A DNA stretch of 64,000 bases from Muricea muricata. Lineage: Eukaryota; Cnidaria; Anthozoa; Malacalcyonacea; Plexauridae. Shown in pieces: positions 25,801 through 37,800 of this stretch. The first letter of the stretch is position 1. Each line of letters starts with the position of its first letter. The translations under genes and the position numbers were made by a program. The DNA lies in contig OY979727.1 of the NCBI GenBank assembly GCA_963855995.1, forward strand, positions 8,340,446 to 8,404,445, written 5' to 3'. The notes under the pieces are model-generated. The model was given only the letters and a program-made list of their open reading frames with translations, was not told where the DNA came from and did not search any database.

Positions 25801-28800
25801 TAGTCGCGATCACATTCAAATTTAACGTCCTCGTTATGTCTAAAACCCTGTTGCGTGATTCTCCCATATGCTGGTACACGAAGTATCCTCTCACATGGTG
25901 CTAAGAGCATAAAATAAGCAAATATCTTTTAGATTATCCTTATTAGCACCCATAGATTACTCTTTACAAGGCACTGAATACTGTATAGCCTGGAGCATCT
26001 AGCCAGTTTTGGATACCTATTGCGTAACGAAAAACACTGGAAAAGTCTAAAAAGTATGAGATATTTTCCACTGAACTTTTCCCTACAGCTTTTCAACAGG
26101 ATTGTCCGGCTGTTGCAAGGAGGTAGAGTTGCAAAATTTCGTTGTCTGTTAGACTTAAGAATTCTTGTGATCTATGAAAAAGCTAACGGAATTAGCTGAG
26201 GAAAGTTGATATGTTAAAGAGCTTATGGCAATTATAGTCGATTTCTCCATCTTGGCTTCAAGCAAACACTAGGCGGTTACAGCTAAAACACTAGGCGGTT
26301 ATCGGTGCAGACATTATTATAAAATTTACTGGCACAAATACAACTGTAATTGCTCTGCCTACCCACGGCCCAAGTAGGATGTGTCCTATATTTTGGGTTT
26401 TGGAAGTTAGCGCTCAAAGAAAATGGTAACATCACCTTTACACGTTGGTGTCGTGTGACTCCATCTTCTATTTCCTGTGCACGTGATGCTGCGCTCACCA
26501 TCCAAGACGTAATCTGTTCTGCAACGGAAACTTAGTTTGTCTCCTTCTAAGTAACCATTTCCATCAATCCAAGCATTGGCAATTTTTAGAATGCGACGGC
26601 ATACAGCTGCAGAAAACAATGCAATGCTAGCTAAATCGTTTTCTGTTTGCTACGTTCATTATCAAGTAAGATGGCGTTAACGTTTTAGGAATTTAGTTTA
26701 ATGACAAACAAAAGTGTTTAATAACTAATTTGTGTATTTGGGGATTGCACAAATTGGAAAGAGTGGGAATCATGCATGAAATTTATCAGGAAATCAACTT
26801 TTTAATTCGCACAAACTTTGAAAGCTTTGAAACTTTGTAAAATCGTTTTGAATTGGCAGATGTCAATTTGGCTTGCAGCATACTGGTCCGAAGGAAAGAT
26901 TCCTTAATGTCGAGGGTCGAGAGTAACAGTCGTGAGTCGAGAGCAAAAGTTGAGAGTCGAGACTAATTCATCGCCAATCGAGTCTTTTGTCAATAGTGTG
27001 AAAGACGAGGAATACGTTACAGAACGGGAAAAAATAAGTTAAAAAAACAAAAACAACGGACAAAAAAACTGACAAAAATCTATTTTATGTTTGTTACTTA
27101 TTCTTTATTCTTTCAACTATTTACAAAAAACTCGATTAGCGATTTCGACTCTCGACTTTTGCTCTCGACACTTACACTCGATAGTTACTCTACTCAGTTC
27201 TCGACCACAAATCGCGTAAAAGAAATCGGAAAAATTAGCCGAATGAAAAAAGATGTTGCCTATTTTACTGAATGAAATAAGACTATAGCAGTTCAAAACG
27301 AAAATAGATAAGGTTAGCATAGCAAGACTAAAACTGTTGCTGCATGTTTTATCCTTAAAAGGTGAAAGTTATACCTAAACTACTCGAATTTTTAAAGAAT
27401 AGTAGGAAGCCACCATAAATTCAATGTATTTTTCGGTGTATCATAGATAACATACCTAAGCATCGAGGCACTTGGTCTGACCATGTGCCGTCATTGCATG
27501 TTAGTCTTGGTGAACCCACCAATTGGTGACCATAGGCGCAGTAAAATCGAACATAAGCACCGTGTGTTCGAAGTGTACTATATTTATAACCGTCCGATAG
27601 TCGTGGCAAAGGTGGACACGGTGCTAGAATAGTAGATAACAGAGTACAAAATAAAAGTCACAAAGAGGTCTAAAAACGTTACACTGAGTGTTTTATTCAT
27701 TTTTAAGTCCGTGGCTCCGAAAGAAACTTAAACCTACGATGGCAGCCATATAAAAAGAGCACTTACTTCTGAGGTTAATTTTTGTTGGCTTTATTCTTCC
27801 GTTATCAATGGAATCTCTACATATAACCTGCACCACAGACCGCTCGAGCGAAATTTACAGTGGATGGTTTAACCGCTAGGTTACAGGCTATCTAGGGTAT
27901 TTGGGGGCATAATAATATAATATGATCCTCAATTAATTTTGCCATTGATTTAGGCATCGATTTTTAGCTTCAATTTTTGATAAGCTTACAGGGTTAGGTG
28001 ACCTTGCTGCTGATAGAAACTTCTTGTTGTCAAAGAAGCACTTTAATCTGCGATATTTCATCATTTGAAAGCTGTGGTTTAACATATTTTAAATCATATA
28101 GATTTTTTATGTCCTTCTTTTGCACCCAAGATGCGATATTTCATTTCAAACAAAATCACCATGCATTTCGTTACAATACAGGTATAAGGTTTGTAAGGAT
28201 GTCCACAAATTGCAGCATGTACATTTTCCCAGAGTGCATTGCCAACTTTAAGTGGAAACTATTGAATAAAGATGACACAAGATCAACAAACGATGAGAAA
28301 TTTTAGCACAGTAAACTAAATCGACCTCCAGCCTTACGTCTGGGCTTCAAAAGGCTTCTATATATTTGCTTTCTTTAATATGATTTTCGACCCCAATGCA
28401 TCACTGGGAAAATGCACAGCCGCCATATTTACTGGGGTCGTGGATTGTGTCATAGAATTGTATATAATTGGATTCAGTATTATGGAACAAGTCAACTCGG
28501 GTATGGCAAAGGAATTTTGGTCTCAAAGCATAAGACAATCAGAAAAAAGTGTAAAAGGTCTTGTACATAAATCGACTATCTACTCACATGAGGAGATCAA
28601 TTTTCTAATCTACGCTTTGGATAGTGCTTTGAGAATATTTCGAAAATTACGTAATAAAGGAATCAAACGTAAGCTTGACTATATGAATAATTAATTTTTA
28701 AGTAATACCTTAATAGTTTTTTTATGTACATGTCTATAGACTATGTGTTGTACCGAGAAATTACTAAGATCACAAGGTATTTAAAACATAAACAAAAAAA

Positions 28801-31800
28801 TCTAACATCAGCGACACGTTTAATAATAGTGACAACAATAGGGGCAAAATTTAAATACACGAGCTACAAAACCATGAAGGTTTGGTTTAAAAATCGTATC
28901 GTACCTTTACATGAAGGTATTGTTCCTTTCCAATCACCGTCTTGGCACGTTAACTTCTTAGAACTTGATGGAACAAGAGTGTAGTCTTTTAAACAAGAAA
29001 ACTCTACTTCCTTGCCATGATAAAACGTATTGTCATTCACGTATGCATTACTTCTCCCTGATGGATCCGAACACTTTTCTACAAAACACATCAAATTAAA
29101 TCATAACTTATATGTGGTAAATTTTCCCAGTACTTACATTTGAATAAGCAAACTGGACTAAACAAAAATTATTACAGCATATATCGGTTGAACTTCATCA
29201 TTAATCAGCCGGAACAAAATCAAAGAATAATATTCCTTGCCTAAACACATGGGCAGGTTCTTTGACCATTTTCCATCGATTTGACACGTTGCATTAAAAC
29301 TTCCTTTCAAAACATAGTTGTCGTTACAAGAAAATGTAATGATGTTTTCGTATGTGAAACCGCCAATTGCCGTTGTCAACCCGTTTGTTGGATGACCTGG
29401 ATCTCCACAATTGACTAAAAATGAAATAAATATATTAAATTGAATAATACACTTTTCTTCAACATTGAACGTGGCAGCTTCGCTTTAAATACATTCGAGG
29501 ACATTTGAAAAATATTCTAAACAGGAATGGCAATTATTCTATGCAGCAAAAACTTTTCAAAAATCCTTTTGTGCTATTTTTGACAACAGAAATAACATCG
29601 CCATACTCTGAAAAAGTTTGAAAAGTCATCGTCGTGCATGGACATCAGGACCGCTCTTGTTTAGATTATGTAAATACAAAGTCATTGGACCATTCCCCAA
29701 TTACACAAACTTTTAAATTTGAAAACAATTTTAGCACAGTTGGAAAGAGCTTCTTAAATTTAGTTAAACTGTAAAGTTTGGTTGTAAAATATTGTAAAAT
29801 GTCGAAAATATTGTAATGTAAAGTTTTCAAATTTTGTATAGCTACTTTTGTATTACGCGAGAAAAAGCGTTACCACATTTCCACAGAGTGGTAACGCTTT
29901 TCCGTTCGTAATACAAAAGTATACAAAATTTGCAAACTTTACTGGACTATATTTTCCCCATTTTACAATAATTTGCAACCAAATTCACAATTTCACTAAA
30001 TTTAGAAAGCTCTTTCCAACTGTCCTAAAATTGTTTCGAATTTAAAAGTTTGTCTAATTGGGGAATGGTCCATTCCAATGTAAGTAGATCGTAGGATGTC
30101 GTTTCCACTGTATTCCTTCGATTCTCTAGGATTTAAGTTAACAATAAAAAAATCTATGTTACCCATATGCGGTGACATTTCACTTCCGCAGTGAAGGAAA
30201 AAAATGAAAACCTTACCTTTGCAACGAGGCACAGCGGAATCGTTCCATACCCCAAAATTACACAATCTGTCTGAACTACCGACCAGTTGAAATCCTGGTT
30301 TGCATCTAAACTTAACAGTTTCTTTGTGTTTAAATCCATCTTTTACGATTTCACCGTTTGCGGGAGAAGCAAACCGTCTGCAAGGACCTGTAATAAAAAT
30401 ATATAGTCACAGCTGAAATAGGCACAGGTCACTGATATCTTGACTACAATTACTGTACGAAACAATGATTCTCATTTCTTTAATGGAACACATGCGCCTA
30501 CACATAAAAACAAACCTCCACAACTAGGTAATCTGTTGCTCCAGGCTCCATCATCACAGCGTAAAGTCTCTTGGCCATCTATGACGTAGGGTTCGCGGCA
30601 TCCAAATGTCACTTCCTCATTATGTTTATAACCATCTCTCTTTATATAACCACCAGCAAATGGTCGAGCATCAAACTGTTTACAAGGAGCTGAAGGAAGA
30701 TGTCATTTTGTCACAAATAAACTATATATACGTGTATGTAAAATTATACTGTCTATAAATTTTCTGCTCCAACACATTAAATACGGTTTTCGTAAGACGA
30801 ATAGTTTGTCGCAACATTTGTTTTCGTTACCAGTTACGAAACTCGGTGCCCGGCATTACATAAGCAATACGCTGACTTTAGCATTTTGTCTGCGTTGCAA
30901 TACAGTTCGAAGAATTATCGAGCAAAGTTTACTGCATGGTTTAGACATGGACAGGGATATGTATGGGGTGTTGCCTTGGCTAAAGATTGGAACCTGCATG
31001 TGTTAATATGGCCGCAACGCAACATGCTAGTCACCGTACTGTTATCTTCTTAAGGGTGATATTATTTGTAAAAAATACAAGAACTTTGGGGAAGTTTAAC
31101 TACATAGTTTTTACACAAATTTACGCGTTGGTCGATACTTTTTGAAAACACATGAGCTACAGTTTGTTTGACATCTTTATTTTCGCACTGTTAAATTTAA
31201 ATAAATTCGTATTGAATTGTTCATGTATTTTAACTTTTAGTCTTTCAAATTATGACAATTTTGATTACCAATGATCCGTTGCTATGGTAACACGTCGGTA
31301 TGAAATTCACTAAAAATATGGCATTGTGCTGCATAAAGGCCGGTTTCCACTTCAATCGTATCGTAGCGAAACGTAGCGTATTTCATTGTGTTCATATCAT
31401 TTGTTCTGCTTGAGTGTTCACAAAACAATGAAATACGCTACGTTTCGCTACGATACGATTGAAGTGGAAACCGGCCTTAATCCAAAGCGATCGAAGCACA
31501 GTGACCCGGATTTTATCCCATCGCATTATGTTACAAACTCTATGGACCAACATTATGCAAAATTTCAAAGAATTATATAATGCCAAGATTTTTCAAGCTA
31601 CGAAAGTTCGGCTTTGTCAAGTAATGTCAGCGAACAAATATCAATACCTACCTAAGCAGGTTGGAAGAGTGGCATTCCATAGTCCATCCGAGCATGTCAA
31701 GACGTTTCTTCCTTGTAAGTAATAGTCACGATCACATTCAAATTTTATATCCTCGTTATGTCTAAAACCTTGTTGTGTTATTCCTCCATGAGCGAGTGAA

Positions 31801-34800
31801 TTAATTCTCGTACACGGTGCTAAGGGCAGAAAGATAGATAAACGTGTAGTTATAGTTTATGACTTAAATTACCTTTGCAACCTAGCACTGCTTATAGAAC
31901 ACTTTACTACCTTATATGGTGCGAATATTATGCAAAATATTAAAGCACTAAAAAGTTAAACGAAATTTTGTCCACATTTTGCTGAGTGCATAGGAAAGAT
32001 TAATTAAAATAACAATATATATATATATTTTACATTTTTATTAATACAATACATATATATCGAGCTCAAATAACAAATATACATAACTTTTACAGTTAAA
32101 ATCATTCAAATGACGATTACATGATGGCTTCGAAACATTGTTCTTCAATAAAACTTTTATCGCTTACGTTTGTCTCGAAATCTATTTCAAAAGTTTATTG
32201 ATAAAAATACAAATATATTTGTAGAATTGCTGTAATTCTCCCCTTTTTCGAGACATTCAACTTTCTTGGATGTTCAGATAACACAGTGACTGCGAAAAAA
32301 TCTTGAAATATTTTTATCAATCTTTTAAAAATTCATTGGATCTCTCCTCTAATTTGCATTGATTTAACATACGATTATACGTATTGTCCAAAATAGTCAT
32401 TCATGCATCTTACTAGAAGAGAAAAGAGTTGTACAACAAAGCAGCAAGACACAAAGGCTAATAAACATTGTTGACTGGTATAGCATAGTCATACTAAGAA
32501 GGAAAATTTACTTTGTGAAATAAAATCCTAAAAATGTAATAAGTACTTTATAGCTACAGTAGCTATAAATTTTTTATACAAAACGGCAAATTGGGGAAGG
32601 AAAAAACATTCCTCGGAAAATAGCATCATTTTAGTCGCCGACGTAAAACTCTGGAGCTATTTAAAAACCTCTAAACATCGTTTACCAACCTTTACAAGTT
32701 GGTTTCTTGTGATTCCATTGTAAATGTCCGATACAGGTGATCTTGTGCTCCCCTTCCAAGACGTAATCTGCTTTACAACGAAAACTTAGCGTGTCTCCTT
32801 TTAAGTTTCCGCCTCCATCAACCCAACCATTTCTGATACTTTTAATTGGAATACATATAGCTGAAGTAAACAATACAATATGTGAATATTTTATTAGTTT
32901 TGTCATTTTGTACCAGGTGTTGGGCAAAACAGTCCAGAACTATGCCTTAATTGAGAGCGTGCATTAGAAGCATTTAAAAACAAATTTCGGAAGTTCCATA
33001 TATTCTAATGAATTTTAAAAATCTATGCTTTTGTTATCGAAATATTCAAAGTGGTTAATTTTCCGGAAAAAATTTTGAAAGGAATCGAATGGTTCAGTTT
33101 TATCACTACCAACATTGAGCCATCAATATGATTAATAGGTTGAAATACTCACTGAATGATTAACATAAAAAAATCGTTAAAATTATAACTAGTTGACTTA
33201 TGCTAGAATAATTAGTGCACTGAATGATGATTTTCTCAGCACAGTTATATAATATGATTTTAAAGCAGGTCTGTCACAACTAATTTGCACAGTGCTGCAC
33301 TCATTGTGTAGTGCCACTGGACAAAAGAAAGAGACAAGGAACTGATGAAAATATGGCATAACATACACCATCATGTTGGCTCACCTCCCTTATGGTTAAG
33401 CTACACATCTTTTGTCTTCTTATTTTCTTGAAGCGAAAGGGGTGAGGGGGGGGGGGGTAAGGTTCAAGATTAATCATTTAGTAGAATCATACTTGGATAC
33501 TAATGTTGATGCTGCAATTTATTGGCTAGTACTCTACTCGCTATCTATTGCTCGACTGCTGGCGAGTAGCAAAACATTAATTTTTCTAGTGCATTTTTTT
33601 AATCCAAATACAATTTGTATTAGTTTTTAATGTAAAATGACTTAAAAATCTATTATTTATCTCAAATTCTACTAAAACAATTAGATTAATCGCTTTTAAT
33701 TTTTATGCAGTGATAGTGGATTCGGGCTTTGCCCTCGTCAACTATCACCGCAAAGAAATCTCGAGCTTGTATGTAATTGTTTCATATAATGCAAGCTTTG
33801 CAAATTTTCTTGTCTCTTTCATTGATCGTATCCACTCAACTTCCTTGTGTTTTTTTTTTTGTAAGTTTATTTCTTACCAGAAATATACCTATTCTTATCG
33901 CTATCATTTTGTGGAACAGTCAGTTCCATAACTAATATAATTTACAAGGAACTTATCCCTAGTATTCTTTTCAAATGAAACGTACTAGAAATTAAAGTTT
34001 GTCGAAAGAACGTCATGTAAATTCTCCTAAAATTAATAACGACGCCTGAAACGCAACTGTAGTCCCCTTCAGCGACAGTTTGAGCTCTTGCTCCTCTTTA
34101 ACAAGTAAATATTGTACATGAGCTGCTATCTTATTCCAATTAGTGTAAATGAAGTGGAACGCCCCTGTAACAGAGCCTTAAAAATTTCGTCTCATACTAT
34201 ATTTTTTCACTAGCTCACATACCTAAGCATCTGGGCATTCGGTCTGACCAATTACCATTATTGCATTTCAGTCTTGATGAACCAACCAGTTGATGACCAT
34301 AGGCGCAACCAAATAAAACATACGAACCATGTTTTCGACTTGCACCATATGTGTAACCGTCTGATAATAGCGGTAAGGGCGAACATGAAGCTAGAGTGGC
34401 GGATTAATAAAAAACTCGTATTTTACAGGTAAAAATAAGAACGTTTCGCTGACGTGGGCTTTTATACAACAACAGTTAAACAACCAAGCGACAGCACGAT
34501 CAGCTGTAGCAAATGCTAGTAAAATTTTTTGTAACTTTGCACACAAGATGACGATTGAAAAAGCAAACTACTTCAACACTTTGATCAATTAGGTTAATTC
34601 GGGGCATACTTGACGGTGGTGCTAAATGAGATAAAAGCTGTTTTCCGTAAAATAACTGAGAAAATTTTTCAGTGACTTTTTATAGCTTATAGGTATTTTC
34701 CTTTACTTGAAATAAAGCATCATGGTAAAGAAGAGCATCTTACACGTACGTTTAGAATCCTTATATATCTCGTTTACCCTATTTTCTATTCCCAAATGCA

Positions 34801-37800
34801 CATGGCTACGAGAAAAGAAAACCTTGTTTTCACAGATAGTTGATAAACTGAGTATAGCGTAAACAGACGAACTGTTCTTTGACTATTTCATGTTTCATAT
34901 GAGTCACGATTTAGGGGTTGTTACTATTTTTAGATTCTCAGAATTCGGATTAGGGTTAGTATTGGGGTAGGATTAGGATTAGGACTCGGTTAAAGGTTAG
35001 GATTGGGATTTAGATTATGGTTAGAGATAGGTTTAGGGTTAGGATTGGGATTAAGATTAGGATTTTGGTTAGGATTATAATACAAAAAGTCTAAAAATAG
35101 AAACAACCCCTAAAACGTGACAGGTATATCATGTTTATTTGTTGTATTAGTAAAACCTGCACAGTTAATGCTCTTGTTTAATCTGAGTAAAACCCCTGAT
35201 AATACGTTCTAATACCAACCTTTACATGCTGGTGTCCCGTGGCTCCACCGTCCTTTTCTGGTACATATGACTCTGCGCTCCCCTTCCAAAACATAATCTT
35301 TTTTGCAACGAAAACTTAGCGAGTCTCCAGCCATATAACCGTTTCCTTCAACCCAACCGTTTTCAATTGTTTGAATTCGAGGGCATAGAGCTGTAAAAGG
35401 CACATTCTCTGCATTTGTAGAGGTTGCATTATGTCAGGGGCAGGGGTCGCAGAATATTCATAGTTGAGGGGGCACATATTCATGTAATCGTGATCACAGA
35501 TTGCAGTAATAATCCATTCAGTGTAACTGCTAATTGCCACAAGTGTCCCAATTTCTGTATGGTAGCTATATCAGGTGTAGTGGGTTTTTATAAATTCGTT
35601 TAAAAACAAATTTTCTAATACAAAATTTTACGGCATTAATGCGATCGCTCCCGGCAGTTCAAGATTATTTCAAAATATATATTTGAGATTGACTGATGGC
35701 GATAGATTCTACAACTCTTAGAATGTTTGCATGTCTGACTTTATGTTTTTGACTTTGAAAGTGGGAGTGATGATCCTTTGTATTTTATATGTCATATTGT
35801 AACAACACGCAAGAAACGCGTGTTGAAAAGCTGCTCTAAATTATCGAGTTCACTGAATAATTAAATAATATTATTATAATATTGTGTTATTTATAAAATT
35901 GTGTATTATTATAAAATGTTGTTATTTGACTAATCTGAGAATGTGTCTACTGGAGCTAAAACGAGAGTCATAATTTCGGTCTGATTCTTTTTTTTTTTCG
36001 CCCAAGGCTAATTCTCCCACGCGGCCACTCTATATATTGACCCCTCGTTATAAGTCTTACAGGCATGTGATTATTCAAGCTTAACTCATTGGTAGCTCTT
36101 CAGTCACATCAGTTTCTCATCTCATTCGACCTCCTGTCCTTGATCACGACGGGTCTAGTAAGTGGCAACATTTTGCTTTCTTTGCGTACTCGATCCATAA
36201 AAAACGGCGATACGCTTTCTATGCGCACTCGATCCAAGCAAAACTGGCAGTATACACCCTTTCTGGGCGTAGGCGATCAAAACTAAATGCACGCGTACTC
36301 CATCAAATATATGTGAATGTATGCATGCTTTCTAGGCGTACTCGATCCAAACAAAACGGCTGTACGCCTTCTGTACGTACTCGATCCAAACAAAATGGCC
36401 GTATTTACGCTTTCTACGCGTACGTAATTAAAACTAACCAACCATAGACATACTTCGACTACTCGATCTAGTTTATGCCCTATCGTTATCCACCATATGG
36501 GAAGAAAATGTTCCCCTGAGAGTACTTAATTATTATGTACTGTAAATGGCCTCAGCGAATGAAAAGTGAATCTTGATGTGAATACGACTGAATACGACTA
36601 TACGATATCAAAGAGTAGAGACTACAAAGAGGGTCCACTTCATTCAAAAAAGCGTAAGGTGCTGTCGTCATGATACGTCATGTTCTTAGCTAGTGCCCTA
36701 AACAGAAGCATTTCCCCCCGGTATTAGTACCCATTTTAAAATATTTCCGGGGGGTTGACTTCCTCTGTTTAGGGCACTGGCTAGGAACATGGCGCCCATG
36801 ACCAATATTGCATGCTCGTTCCTCCGGAAATATTGAAAATGGTTACTAATACCGGAGGGAAATGCTTCTGTTTAGAGCACTGGCTAGGAACATGGCGCCC
36901 ATGACGTATCATGACGACAACACCTTGTCGGTCCCTCTGGACCCTGGAAGTGGACCCTCTTTGTAGTCTCTACTCTTTGACGATATGTTTTGATATTAAT
37001 TAAGCACAGCTTGCATACGTGTCTGTAAAGATGGACAGCATGATTGAGGCCCAATTCGTATTCAATTCGTATACCCCTTCGCGTTTCCGGATCCGTTAAA
37101 ATTGGTCGTTTTAGAACCTTTTGAATGAGAATTTTGCACGGGGACTTGTTGCCGATTTAATGTTTCAGAATATATGCTGAATGTGTTCTAAACGTTGTGT
37201 CGCTGATGTAGATAAACACAGCAATGTTTCGCGATGGCACGCGGCCAAGAGTGATAGAATCTGTCGAAATTTGTCGTTCTGAAACATGTTGGTTGAGCAT
37301 TTTTGCACCTAAAACCTTCTTTCAGTTTAGATGTTTCAATATGCATGTTAAAATTTGCTTTTTGACTTTCGACTTAAGGTTTCAAAAATGTAAATGATGT
37401 GTCATCCGTGCTTGTTTTCCATGCACCATCCATTATCCATGAACACCGAGCCCGTTTCTGACACTGACGAACAAAAAAACAGACGAGCCATTAAGATTCG
37501 GCTGCTCCGCCTGCGCAGACGGAGTAAATATATTGGCGTTGGTGCCAATAGCACAACCTTGGTAGCCCAAAATTGCTTCAATATAGATATATGTTCATTT
37601 ATGCTATAGGTGTAAAGATTGTTACTCAGCTTTTAATGCGCCGCCAGCGCCGTCATCAGTTACATCACATGCAAGAAAATATATATAAACATGACGCATC
37701 GTGAGCAGAGCGCGGCTAAGCGCCCCTTTTGCTCGAGTAAACGCGCAGCAATATTACGCGTAGCAGTATTATAAAATTCGTTAAAATGGATTAATAAAAA

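Noticed and set aside
28380-28694. 104-codon plus-strand open frame inside gene A intron 9
   Set aside because: Antisense to the gene, unrecognised, not present in gene B. It could be transposon debris, but nothing supports it.
34930-35080. True interstitial telomere or chromosome-fusion scar
   Set aside because: The TTAGGG-like tract is enclosed by short inverted repeats and is missing from the duplicate gene, so a MITE is the simpler explanation.
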